A stretch of DNA of 64,000 nucleotides from Streptomonospora wellingtoniae (GTDB lineage Bacteria; Actinomycetota; Actinomycetes; Streptosporangiales; Streptosporangiaceae): the NCBI RefSeq assembly GCF_031845375.1, contig NZ_JAVREK010000004.1, positions 186,001-250,000 of the forward strand, written 5' to 3'. A model generated the notes under the pieces. That model was given only the letters and a program-made list of their open reading frames with translations. It searched no databases and was not told the origin of the DNA. Below are positions 9,146-17,644 of this stretch, in pieces (positions within the stretch are counted from its first letter, which is position 1; every line of letters starts with the position of its first letter). The translations under genes and the position numbers were made by a program.

Positions 9146-9888
9146 GCGTCCTCCCCGCGGGGCATCCGCACGTAGTGGCGCAGATGGAGCCAGTGGTCGC
9201 CGCCCCAGTACTCCACCGAGTCGGCGACGCGCGCGCCGCTCTCCGCCAGCACCGCCGCGAGCCGGGCGCGCGGGAGCGGGTGCATGCGCATCGGCGCCGG
9301 GTAGCCCAGCAGGCGCCGCTGGGCGATCCGGATCAGCGGCCAGGGCGCGAACCGGAAGACCAGCCCTTTGAACGTGGGCCGCTCCCGGTCGGGCACCCCG
9401 ACGACCATCGACCCGCCGGGCCGCAGCACCCGCGCGAACTCGCGCAGGTAGCCTTCGGCAAGCTCCGGCGGCAGGTGCTGGAGCACCAGGTCGGTGTAGA
9501 CCAGGTCGAAGGAGCCCTCGCCGAACGCGGCCAGGTCGGGACGGTCGTTCAGCCGGAAGTCGATGCGCCCGCCGCTGCGGTCGAGGCGGCGCGCCTCGGC
9601 CAGCATCGGCTCGGCGATGTCCACGCCCACGACCTGCTCGAAGCGGGCGGCCAGCGCGTTGGAGAGCCGGCCGGCGCCGCACCCGAAGTCCAGTGCGCGC
9701 TCGCGGCCGGGCCGCAGTCCCAGCTCCTCCAGGTGCTCCAGCGCCGCGTCGATCTCCGCGCTCCCCGAGGCCAGGAACTCGTCGTCGTCCCACGCGCCGC
9801 CGCGTTTGGCCGGGTCGACGCACACCGCCCACAACGGCTCGGCGGACCCCAGGCGGGTCCAGTCCGCGCGTACCTCGTCGAGTCCCAC
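9142..9888 (-). CDS. Class I SAM-dependent methyltransferase
   Basis: A 248-residue protein. The GTG start at 9888 is chosen because GAGGAG lies six bases upstream; in-frame upstream starts (to 9984) have no comparable ribosome site and run into the divergent promoter region. Motif I is ALDFGCGAGRLSNAL, motif II VVGVDIAEPM, and the LVYTDLVLQHLPPE segment is the post-motif region. The gene is translationally coupled to the methyltransferase at 8333. Two different methyltransferases in tandem suggest two successive methylations or alternative acceptors in one pathway. Confidence 0.85.
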   Translation of the reverse strand: MGLDEVRADWTRLGSAEPLWAVCVDPAKRGGAWDDDEFLASGSAEIDAALEHLEELGLRPGRERALDFGCGAGRLSNALAARFEQVVGVDIAEPMLAEARRLDRSGGRIDFRLNDRPDLAAFGEGSFDLVYTDLVLQHLPPELAEGYLREFARVLRPGGSMVVGVPDRERPTFKGLVFRFAPWPLIRIAQRRLLGYPAPMRMHPLPRARLAAVLAESGARVADSVEYWGGDHWLHLRHYVRMPRGEDA

Positions 9889-10063
9889 GGGCCACTCCTC
9901 GGCACTGCCGGAGAACCGGAGTGAACCAGGTTCTCGTTTCGTTATCGCTGCTCTAACGGCCAACATGCGACGATCGCCGATCAAGCTGGAACGTGTTGTA
10001 TTCTGGCACCCCCGCAGCGGGGGGCGTCAACCGGACCGGACACGCCTGGAGTTTTGGAGCGGC
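9889..10063. promoter_or_regulatory. Divergent intergenic region with inverted repeat
   Basis: This region separates the methyltransferase pair from the divergent GT-C-like gene. It contains GAGAACC (9911-9917) and GGTTCTC (9929-9935), a 7-bp inverted repeat, with an inner palindrome GAACC-A-GGTTC at 9923-9933. This could be an operator or a 5' leader hairpin. No convincing -35/-10 pair stands out. Confidence 0.3.
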
Positions 10064-12148
10064 ATGAACGACGCCGATGCCCCCGCACCCGCATCCGGGG
10101 CGACGGCCGGGAGCGGGCATCCGCCCCGGGCGCAGGAGTACCAGGACAGCCGGGCCCCCGACCGCGCCGAGTCGGCCGCGCGGCGCGGCGCCCGCGCGGC
10201 CGCACTGGTGAACCGGGCGCTGCGCGACCCCATCGTGCTGGTCGGCGCAGCGCTGATCCTCGCCTCGCTCGCGCTGAAGATCCATGTGCTCCAGGCGGCC
10301 TACTTCGTCGAGGACGACTTCCTGTTCATCGGCGACGCGGCCGCCACCGACCTCACTCTCGACTACCTGACCGACCTGCACAAGGGCCACATGATGCCGG
10401 GCGCCCTGCTGCTGGCCTACGTCCAGGCGGGCATCGCGCCCTACAGCTGGGCGGCGGCCGCGGGCGCCATGCTGGCGTTCCAGGCGGCGGCCTCCGTCGC
10501 GGTGTTCGCCCTGCTCTGGGAGGTCTTCGGGCGCCGGTGGGCCGTCGTGGGGCCGCTGGCCGTGTACCTCGCCGCCCCGCTGACGGTCCCGGTGCTGGCC
10601 TGGTGGTCGGCCGCCCTCAACGCGGTGCCCTTCCAGCTGGCGACGGCCCTGGCGCTGCTGTGGGCGGTGCGCTACCTGCGTACCGGCGAGGGCCGCTACG
10701 GGTGGCTGACTGCCGGCGCGGTGCTGCTGGGCATGGCCTTCTCCGTCAAGGCGGTGTTCCTGCCCGTGCTGCTGTTCGCCGTGGCGGCGCTGTTCCTGGT
10801 GCCCGGCCCCCTGCCGCGGGTGCTCTGGCGCACTGCGGACCGCGACCTGCCGTTCTGGGCGGGTGCGGCGCTGATGTCGGCCGCCTACGGCCTGCTGTAC
10901 CTGTCCCGGCAGGACACGGCCGAGGGCGAGGGCGCCGGGATCCCCGACCCCGGCGTCGCATGGGACATGGTGCGGCGCATGCTGGGCGAGACGTTCCCGG
11001 TGGGCGCGATGGGCGGCCCCGGCGCATGGGGGCCGGTCACCCCCAGCGGCGGGCTGCTGGAGCCGTCGGCCGCGGCGGTCGCCGCGGCCTGGTCGGGGCT
11101 GGCGCTGGTCGTCGTGGGGAGCCTGCTGGTCCGCCGCCGGGCCTGGCGGGCGTGGGCGCTGCTGGCCGGCTACCTGGTCGTCGTCGACGCGGTGCCCACC
11201 GTCGTCGCCCGCGGGCGCTACGAGTCCATGGTGGGCTACGACCCCCGCTACGTGGCCGACGCCGCGCTGGTCTTCGTCCTCTGCCTGGCGCTGGCCTACC
11301 TGCCGGTGCGCAACGAGGACGATGCGCTGCGGACCGGGCGGCTGCGCCCTCCGAAGCGGGCGGCGCGGGCGGCGGCGGCCGCGGCCACCGCCGTGATGAC
11401 CGCTGCCGGGGCCTACTCCACCTACGCCTTCACCGACACCCTCAGCGGCGACCGGGTGCGGTGGTATCTCGACACCGTCCGGCAGTCGGTGCGCGAGGTC
11501 CCCGCTGAAGCGGGGATCTACCCGCGGCCGGTCCCCGAGGACATCGTGCTGCCGTGGAACGGCCCCCGGCGGCTGACCTCGCACGTGCTCAGCCCCCTGG
11601 CCGATCCGGGGGTGGCCGAGCGCATCCGCGATCCGGAGCCGGCCAACTCCGCACTGGTGTTCAACGACGCCGGCTTCCTGGTCCCTGCGGAGCCGGCGGA
11701 GGGCAGCGCGTTCTTCGGTCCGCCGGAGGACGAGGAGTGCGTGGCCACGTTCGGCGGCCAGGTGCGCTGGCCGGTGGAGTCGCTGGGGGGTCCCCGGATG
11801 GTGCTGGCCCTCGCCTACACCGCAGAGAAGCCGACCGAGATGGGCGCCGTGCTGGGCGAGGCCTGGGTGACGACCCGGCTGCCGGCCGCGCCGAAGGGCG
11901 GCGTCTGGTACCTCCCGGTGGACGGCGCCGGCACCGAGCTGACCCTGCACACCAACGCCGACGAGCTGTGCATGGAGTGGGTGACCTTCGGCGAGCTGGA
12001 ACCCGTCACCGAAGGGGACCCCTGGTCGCAGGACGGCGGCGGGCAGCAGGAGGAAGACCCGGATGGCGAAGACGGCGGGAAGGCCGAGGGCGGCGGCGAC
12101 GGCGGCACCCAGGGCGAGGACGGATCCGGCGGCGGGGGCGGCGACTGA
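10064..12148 (+). CDS. Multi-pass membrane protein, probable GT-C-type glycosyltransferase
   Basis: A 694-residue polytopic membrane protein. The ATG at 10064 has GGAG four bases upstream; the in-frame extension to 9563 runs antisense through the methyltransferase gene and is discarded. About ten or more hydrophobic segments span residues 45-450. Just after the first one is FVEDDFLF, an acidic motif placed where GT-C enzymes carry their catalytic D/E residues. A soluble C-terminal domain ends in a Gly/Glu/Asp-rich tail. GT-C enzymes use polyprenyl-phosphate sugars, which fits the nearby UbiA/DprE1/DprE2 genes. I do not recognise a named family, so the assignment is by architecture and context. 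Confidence 0.6.
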   Translation: MNDADAPAPASGATAGSGHPPRAQEYQDSRAPDRAESAARRGARAAALVNRALRDPIVLVGAALILASLALKIHVLQAAYFVEDDFLFIGDAAATDLTLDYLTDLHKGHMMPGALLLAYVQAGIAPYSWAAAAGAMLAFQAAASVAVFALLWEVFGRRWAVVGPLAVYLAAPLTVPVLAWWSAALNAVPFQLATALALLWAVRYLRTGEGRYGWLTAGAVLLGMAFSVKAVFLPVLLFAVAALFLVPGPLPRVLWRTADRDLPFWAGAALMSAAYGLLYLSRQDTAEGEGAGIPDPGVAWDMVRRMLGETFPVGAMGGPGAWGPVTPSGGLLEPSAAAVAAAWSGLALVVVGSLLVRRRAWRAWALLAGYLVVVDAVPTVVARGRYESMVGYDPRYVADAALVFVLCLALAYLPVRNEDDALRTGRLRPPKRAARAAAAAATAVMTAAGAYSTYAFTDTLSGDRVRWYLDTVRQSVREVPAEAGIYPRPVPEDIVLPWNGPRRLTSHVLSPLADPGVAERIRDPEPANSALVFNDAGFLVPAEPAEGSAFFGPPEDEECVATFGGQVRWPVESLGGPRMVLALAYTAEKPTEMGAVLGEAWVTTRLPAAPKGGVWYLPVDGAGTELTLHTNADELCMEWVTFGELEPVTEGDPWSQDGGGQQEEDPDGEDGGKAEGGGDGGTQGEDGSGGGGGD

Positions 12149-12169
12149 CGGCGGTCCGCGCCGCGGCCG

Positions 12170-13522
12170 CTAGTTGACCGGGGTGCGCCGGCGCGCCGTC
12201 GGGCGCGACAGCCGCCGGGAGCCGACGGAGCCGTACCAGCGGCGGACGGGCCGCTCGACGAAGCGGTGGGTGAGGTCGGCCATCAGTACCGTGCCCGCGG
12301 CCACCGGGACGAGGTCCATCCAGAACGACCCGGTGAAGATGTCCTCGCCGGTGAACTCGCGCCACAGGTACAGCACGACGAACTGCCACAGGAAGATCCC
12401 GTAGGAGACGCGGCCCAGGTAGCGCATCACCCGGTGGGCCAGGAACGCCTCAAGCCAGGCGCCGCGGCCCGCGCGGAACGGTGGCGGGCCGCCGGGGCGC
12501 TCGGGGCGCAGCGCCACCGGCGCGACGGCGAAGAACGCGAACCCCATCGCCACGGCCATGCTCACCAGCGAGATCCACAAGCCGGTGGAGCCGACGAACC
12601 TGGGGCCGGCCGCCGGGGTGGCGGCGACCAGGTAGCAGATCCCCGCCAGCACCCAGCACAGCGCCGCGTTGCGCGGCAGCGTCCGGCACAGCCGCCGCAC
12701 CGGCCCGTCGCGGCCGCTTTCGCGCCAGGCCCACTCGCCGAGCACGGCGAGCGCCATGCCCACCGCGAACATGCTCAGGCAGCGGGGCAGCCAGGAGTAC
12801 ATGTAGGGACGGGGCTCGGGATAGTACTGCGGCACCAGCGCCAGCACCGCCACCGCGGTCATCCCGACCAGGCACACCATCAGCCGCCGCGCGCGGGCGT
12901 CGGGGTCGGCGCCCGCGCGGCCGGCGGCGCGGGCGGCCAGCAGCCCGATCACCGGCAGCAGCGCGTAGAAGCACGCCTCGACCGATAGGCTCCACATCTG
13001 CCCGAGGCCGTAGGGGCCGGTGCCCAGCCACCACGGGTCGGTGTCGAACACGAAGGTCAGCGTCATCACCCCGACCCACGCCCAGACGGAGTCGAGGTCG
13101 TCGCGCGACCACAGCAGGAGTGCGGCCAAGGCCACGATCCAGTAGGGGGGCATGATCCGCAGCGCCCGCCGCCACAGGTACGGGCCGACCGGCGGGAGCG
13201 CCGTCTGGTCGAGCGCGGCGCGCACCCAGGGGCGGTACAGCAGCAGGCCCGACAGCGCGAAGAAGAGCGGGACGCCCATCTCGCCGGTGGCCAGCAGGGC
13301 GCCGACGACGCCGGGCGCCAGCGCGGCGCCGCTCTCCACGGCCACGTGGAAGACGAGCACCATCAGCGCGGCGATCGCCCGCACGCCGTCGAGCGCCTCA
13401 TTGTGCCCGCGCACCTGGGGCAGTCCCGCCGCCGCGGCGGACTGCTCGGGCGGGCGGGCGGCGGGCCGGGGGGAGTCCGGGGCCGCGGCTGGCGCCGACG
13501 GGTCCTCTCGGGGACCGCTCAC
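12170..13522 (-). CDS. Acyltransferase family 3 membrane protein (OafA/YrhL-like)
   Basis: A 450-residue polytopic membrane O-acyltransferase. The GTG at 13522 (VSGPRED) has GGGAGG upstream and is preferred over a longer frame to 13648. The N-terminal hallmarks are LDGVRAIAALMVLVFHV, containing the conserved His, and FFALSGLLLYRPW. About ten hydrophobic segments follow, up to FVERPVRRW near the C-terminus. Family members O-acetylate or O-acylate cell-surface sugars at the membrane. It ends 21 bp from the convergent GT-C-like gene and is divergent from the DUF3068-ubiA-dprE operon, so it probably modifies the glycan made by this locus. Confidence 0.88.
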   Translation of the reverse strand: MSGPREDPSAPAAAPDSPRPAARPPEQSAAAAGLPQVRGHNEALDGVRAIAALMVLVFHVAVESGAALAPGVVGALLATGEMGVPLFFALSGLLLYRPWVRAALDQTALPPVGPYLWRRALRIMPPYWIVALAALLLWSRDDLDSVWAWVGVMTLTFVFDTDPWWLGTGPYGLGQMWSLSVEACFYALLPVIGLLAARAAGRAGADPDARARRLMVCLVGMTAVAVLALVPQYYPEPRPYMYSWLPRCLSMFAVGMALAVLGEWAWRESGRDGPVRRLCRTLPRNAALCWVLAGICYLVAATPAAGPRFVGSTGLWISLVSMAVAMGFAFFAVAPVALRPERPGGPPPFRAGRGAWLEAFLAHRVMRYLGRVSYGIFLWQFVVLYLWREFTGEDIFTGSFWMDLVPVAAGTVLMADLTHRFVERPVRRWYGSVGSRRLSRPTARRRTPVN

Positions 13523-13636
13523 AGGCCGACCCTCCCGTGTCGTGTGCGTCGCGGTAGGCGGCCGGCGGGACGCCGGGGGCGGCGCGCGCCGCCGCGCGTC
13601 TCGGGAGAACGGGATGCTGTTGGGCGCCTCATCCCC

Positions 13637-13664
13637 TTGCCACCACACTAGAACCGGTTATAAA
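13637..13664 (+). promoter_or_regulatory. Possible sigma-70-type promoter of the DUF3068-ubiA-dprE operon
   Basis: TTGCCA (13637-13642) and TATAAA (13659-13664) are separated by 16 bp in an unusually AT-rich patch, about 125 bp upstream of the DUF3068 start at 13791. The match to consensus is good for this genome, but the spacing is slightly short and there is no independent support. Confidence 0.35.
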
Positions 13665-13790
13665 TATTCAGCCACGCCGTGGTGACGTTGTCTGCTGTGG
13701 GGCAGTACTCTACCCGAAAATGAAGCGAGTTCCAGCTTTGCCTTCCCCGCCCCCGGTATCCGCCCCGCCCCGTTTCGCCCAGGAGGGCTA

Positions 13791-14714
13791 ATGCGTCGCA
13801 CTGTCGCGGTCGTCTGCATCGCGTTGGGAGTCTGCCTGCTGGCTCTGGCCCCCATGCTGCGGTTCTGGACGGCCGACAGCTTGATGAAGGCCCCCCTGGA
13901 CTACTACAACAAGGCCACCAACCGGGGTGAGGACGTCACCTACTTCAGCGCCGAGGAGATGGAGCTCATCGAAGGCGCGACGGTGGAGGCCTACACCACC
14001 GTGCGCGGCGACGTCGCCGCGAGCGACGAGCAGACCGCCGTCTGGGACCAGTTCACCTGGGTCAAGGACATCGAGCGCGACTTCGCGATCTCCTCGACCT
14101 ACCGCCGCGCCGGCCACGACCGCTTCACCGGCATGGGTGTGGACTGCTGCGACTCCTCGGTCAACGACGAGGAGGTCGAGCAGAACGGCCAGGTCTTCAA
14201 GTTCCCGTTCCTGACCGAGAAGCGCGACTACGACTTCTTCGACACCACCAGCCGGACCACCCGCCCGATCACCTTCGAGGGCGAGGAGGAGTACCACGGT
14301 GTCGACGTCTACCGCTACGAGCAGGTCATCGACTCGGTGAAGATCGACGAACGCACCCTGCCCGCGAGCCTGCTGGGCATGGACGACGAGGGCGACGTCA
14401 CCGGCGACGAGATGTACAGCATCACCCGCACCTACTGGATCGAGCCGACCACCGGTGTGCCCATCGGCCTCAGCGAGGACCAGCACCGCGGGGTCTCCGT
14501 CGACGGCGAGGAGCGCCTGGTGCTCTTCGACGGAACCATGGTCTGGGACGACGAGACCATCGACGGCCAGATCGAGAGCGCAGAGCAGGGCATGTTCGTG
14601 CTGCCGCTCGTGCGCACGGTCATCCCGATCGTCTGCCTGGCCGCCGGTCTGGTGCTGGCCGCCGTCGGCGGCGGGCTGCTGATCGGCACCGGAATCCGCG
14701 GCAACGGGCACTGA
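13791..14714 (+). CDS. DUF3068 (PorA-family) membrane protein, paralogue 2
   Basis: A 307-residue protein with AGGAGG just upstream of its ATG. It has an N-terminal membrane segment ending in ALAPMLRFW, an acidic extracytoplasmic domain, and a second hydrophobic segment at residues about 268-298. It shares the double cysteine (Cys119-Cys120, in VDCCDSS) and TYWIEPTTG with paralogue 1 at 6701, but it lacks the long basic N-terminus. It is first in a probable operon with the phosphoribosyltransferase, DprE1 and DprE2 genes. Its function is unknown; position suggests a partner in polyprenyl-arabinose synthesis or use. Confidence 0.87.
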   Translation: MRRTVAVVCIALGVCLLALAPMLRFWTADSLMKAPLDYYNKATNRGEDVTYFSAEEMELIEGATVEAYTTVRGDVAASDEQTAVWDQFTWVKDIERDFAISSTYRRAGHDRFTGMGVDCCDSSVNDEEVEQNGQVFKFPFLTEKRDYDFFDTTSRTTRPITFEGEEEYHGVDVYRYEQVIDSVKIDERTLPASLLGMDDEGDVTGDEMYSITRTYWIEPTTGVPIGLSEDQHRGVSVDGEERLVLFDGTMVWDDETIDGQIESAEQGMFVLPLVRTVIPIVCLAAGLVLAAVGGGLLIGTGIRGNGH

Positions 14715-14726
14715 CCTGCCCGCCGG

Positions 14727-15704
14727 ATGAGCGACGCGAGCTCCGCCGCCCCGCGCGGCGATGCGGCCGCCTCCCCGGACGGCGCGCCGACCGGGCCCCA
14801 CCCGGTCGGCGCGCCGCCGCGCACACGCGGCGGCCGCACCGCGGCCGGGGCGCTGCTGCGCGCGGGACGCCCCAAGCAGTGGCTGAAGAACCTGCTGGTC
14901 TTCGCCGCGCCCGGGACCGCCGGCCTGCTCGGCGACCCCGCAGTCCTCGCGTGGAGCGCCGCCGCCTTCGTCCTGTTCTGCGCCGCCTCCAGCGGCACCT
15001 ACCTGCTCAACGACGTCCGCGACGCCGCCCGCGACCGGCTGCACGAGCGCAAGCGCACCCGCCCGGTGGCCGCCGGAGAGCTCCGCCCCTCCGTCGCGGC
15101 GGGCGCGGGAGCCGTGCTGCTGCTGGCCGCCCCGGCTGCCGTCGCACCGACGGGCAACTGGCCGCTGCTGGCCGTCCTCGCCGGCTACCTGGTGCTGACC
15201 ACCGCCTACACGCTCGTGCTCAAGCACGTCGCGGTGCTGGACCTGGTCGCGGTGGCCGGCTGCCACGTGCTGCGCGCCGTCGCCGGCGGTGCCGCCATCG
15301 GCGTCCCGCTGACCCGCTGGTTCCTGATCGTCGTCTGCCTGGGCGCGCTGCTGGTGGTCACCGGCAAGCGCGAGGCCGAGCTGCGCACGCCCGGCGCCGC
15401 CCGCGCCCGCGACGCGCTGGGCCGCTACAGTCTGAGCTACCTCACGCAGGTGCGCACCATGGCGTCGGCGGCGATGATCGTCACCTACTGCCTATGGGCG
15501 CTGGAGGACCCGGCGACCACACCGGCGTCGGTGGTCCACGGAGCCAGCATCGTGCCGTTCATCGTCGTCGTGCTGCGCTACCACCTGCTGGTCGACAGGG
15601 GCGTGGGCGAGGAGCCTGAGGAGATCGCGCTGGGCGACCGGCCGCTCCAGCTGTGCGGCGCCGCGCTGCTGGCACTGGTGGGCTTCGGCGTCTACCTGGT
15701 ATAG
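14727..15704 (+). CDS. ubiA: Polyprenyl-phosphate 5-phosphoribosyltransferase (UbiA family)
   Basis: A 325-residue UbiA-superfamily membrane prenyltransferase-like protein. Homologues such as Rv3806c move 5-phosphoribose from PRPP onto decaprenyl phosphate, the first step toward decaprenyl-phosphoryl-arabinose. The first aspartate motif is NDVRDAARDR (Asn95, Asp96, Asp99, Asp103) followed by ERKRTRPVA, and a later GKREAELR lies in the second cytosolic loop. About eight membrane segments follow RPKQWLKN, a signature of this subfamily rather than of quinone prenyltransferases. It starts 12 bp after the DUF3068 stop and is followed by dprE1. The polyprenyl chain length in this organism is not known. 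Confidence 0.92.
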   Translation: MSDASSAAPRGDAAASPDGAPTGPHPVGAPPRTRGGRTAAGALLRAGRPKQWLKNLLVFAAPGTAGLLGDPAVLAWSAAAFVLFCAASSGTYLLNDVRDAARDRLHERKRTRPVAAGELRPSVAAGAGAVLLLAAPAAVAPTGNWPLLAVLAGYLVLTTAYTLVLKHVAVLDLVAVAGCHVLRAVAGGAAIGVPLTRWFLIVVCLGALLVVTGKREAELRTPGAARARDALGRYSLSYLTQVRTMASAAMIVTYCLWALEDPATTPASVVHGASIVPFIVVVLRYHLLVDRGVGEEPEEIALGDRPLQLCGAALLALVGFGVYLV

Positions 15705-15754
15705 CGGCGCACCCGCGGAGTGCGGCAGCGGCGGGGGAGAAGGGAGGCACCGCG

Positions 15755-17143
15755 ATGGCGGACACGTTCGGACGCGCGGCGCTGCTGACCGGATGGGGGC
15801 GCACCGCGCCCACCGCGGCCACCGTGCAGCGCCCGCGCACCCCCGAGGAGGCGGCCGATCTGCTGCGCGCGGCCGCGGAGCAGCCGACCGCCCGGCGGCG
15901 CGGCGCGATCGCGCGCGGCCTCGGACGCTCCTACGGCGACGCCGCCCAGTGCGCGGGCGGCACCGTGATCGACTGCACCGACCTGGCTCCCGGCTTCCGG
16001 CTCGACCCCGGCCGCGCGGAGGCCACCGCCTCGGCGGGCACCGGCCTGGCCGAGCTGATCGGCCGCCTGCTGCCGCACGGCCGCTTCCCGCCGGTCGTGC
16101 CCGGCACCCGGCACGTCACCGTCGGCGGCGCGATCGGCGCCGACATTCACGGCAAGAACCACCGCGCCGCCTCCTCCTTCGGCGCCCACGTGCGCGCGCT
16201 GCGCCTGCTCACCCCCGACGGCGAGCACCGCGCGCTCTCGCCCGGGTCCGAGCCCGACCTGTTCTGGGCGACGGTGGGCGGCATGGGACTGACCGGGATC
16301 GTCACCGAGGCCACGTTCGCCGTCGAGGAGGTCGAGACCTCCGCGATGCGTGTGGACACCGACCGCGTACCCGACCTCGACGCCGCCATGGCGCTGATGA
16401 ACGCGGGGAACGGCGCACACCCCCACCCCTACGCCGCCTGCTGGATCGACCTGCTCGCCCGCGGCGCCGCGCTCGGACGCGGCGTGGTCACCCGCGCCCG
16501 CCACGCCCGCGTCGGCGAGTTGCCGCGCGCCGCCCGCCGCGACCCGCTGGCCTACGCGCCGCGCGCCGCTGCGGCCGCTCCGCCGCTCGTGCCGCCCCGG
16601 CTGCTCAACTCCTACAGCGTGCGCGCGTTCAACGCCGCCTACTACGCCCGGGCCCCCCGGCGGGGCAGGGGCGCCGTGCGGCCGCTGGCGTCGTTCTTCC
16701 ACCCGCTGGACGCCGTGCGCGACTGGAACCGCCTTTACGGTCCGCACGGGCTCGTGCAGTACCAGTTCGCGGTCCCCCTCGGCGCCGAGGAGGAGCTGCG
16801 CCGCATCGTCGCCGACCTCGCGGCCGCCAAGGCGCCCTCCTTCCTCGCCGTGCTCAAGCGCCTGGGTGCCGGTACGCCCGCGCCCCTGTCGTTCCCCCTC
16901 CCGGGGTGGACCCTGGCCCTGGACCTCCCGGGCGACCTGCCGGGCCTCGCCCCGCTGCTGCTGCGGCTGGACGAGCGGGTGCTGGCGGCGGGCGGGCGCC
17001 TCTATCTCGCCAAGGACAGCCGAGCGCGGCCCGGCGCGGTGCGTGCGATGTACCCGCGGCTGGAGGAGTGGCGGGCGGTGCGCGCCCGCGCCGACCCCGA
17101 CGGCGTGCTCACCTCCGACCTGGCGCGCCGCCTTGAGCTGTGA
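15755..17143 (+). CDS. dprE1: Polyprenyl-phosphoryl-beta-D-ribose 2'-oxidase DprE1
   Basis: A 462-residue FAD-dependent oxidase. DprE1 oxidises decaprenyl-phosphoryl-ribose to the 2-keto intermediate that DprE2 reduces. The ATG follows GGGAGG. FAD-domain signatures are GLGRSYGD and TVGGAIGADIHGKNH, and the C-terminal region has GRLYLAKDSR with the conserved active-site lysine. The stretch PLSFPLPGWTLALDLP aligns with the mycobacterial segment holding Cys387, the residue attacked by covalent benzothiazinones; here the position is Ala388. The length and C-terminal DLARRLEL match the family. It sits between ubiA and dprE2 as expected for the pathway. Confidence 0.93.
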   Translation: MADTFGRAALLTGWGRTAPTAATVQRPRTPEEAADLLRAAAEQPTARRRGAIARGLGRSYGDAAQCAGGTVIDCTDLAPGFRLDPGRAEATASAGTGLAELIGRLLPHGRFPPVVPGTRHVTVGGAIGADIHGKNHRAASSFGAHVRALRLLTPDGEHRALSPGSEPDLFWATVGGMGLTGIVTEATFAVEEVETSAMRVDTDRVPDLDAAMALMNAGNGAHPHPYAACWIDLLARGAALGRGVVTRARHARVGELPRAARRDPLAYAPRAAAAAPPLVPPRLLNSYSVRAFNAAYYARAPRRGRGAVRPLASFFHPLDAVRDWNRLYGPHGLVQYQFAVPLGAEEELRRIVADLAAAKAPSFLAVLKRLGAGTPAPLSFPLPGWTLALDLPGDLPGLAPLLLRLDERVLAAGGRLYLAKDSRARPGAVRAMYPRLEEWRAVRARADPDGVLTSDLARRLEL

Positions 17144-17185
17144 GCGCTCTGGGGCCCTCTACCAAGCGGGATAGGATCAGCGTCC

Positions 17186-17560
17186 ATGGAGCCGACACCG
17201 ACGAAGGAGACCGTCGAGCTGACCACCGAAAGCGGAACCCTCCGCCGCCGCGGCGAGTGGGTGGTGCCGCGCCTGCTGCGCATCCGCTCGCAGGCCGGCG
17301 CGGTGCGACTGGACATGTCCCAGGCCCGCATCGCGCATCCTGTCGTCGACATCGAGCTGTCCGTGCTCAGCGGCTCCATCGTGCTCGTACTGCCCGACGG
17401 CGCAACCGCCGACCTGGACCGGCTGCACTCCCCGCACGCCTCGCACCGCTCACGCGTCCCGGCCGTGCCCACGCACCAGGCGCCGCATTTCGTGCTTTCC
17501 GGCGAGACCTACACCGGTGCGCTGCGGGTCCGTTATGCGCGGGGACACCGGCGCCGCTAG
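17186..17560 (+). CDS. Hypothetical protein with a LiaF/DUF1707-associated-type C-terminal domain
   Basis: A 124-residue soluble protein between dprE1 and dprE2. It reads as a beta-rich domain with alternating hydrophobics (VVDIELSVLSGSIVLVLPDG), resembling the adhesin-like C-terminal domain seen after DUF1707 or in LiaF-type proteins. No signal peptide or membrane segment is present. The ATG lacks a strong ribosome site. Its role in the arabinose pathway is not evident, and it may simply be carried between the two pathway genes. Confidence 0.65.
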   Translation: MEPTPTKETVELTTESGTLRRRGEWVVPRLLRIRSQAGAVRLDMSQARIAHPVVDIELSVLSGSIVLVLPDGATADLDRLHSPHASHRSRVPAVPTHQAPHFVLSGETYTGALRVRYARGHRRR

Positions 17561-17644
17561 CGCCGGTCAGGCCGCAGCCGCCCGGGCGAGTGCGGCCGAC
17601 CGCCGGGGCGCGCAGCTCCCGGCACGTCCCAGAGTGGAGGAGTC

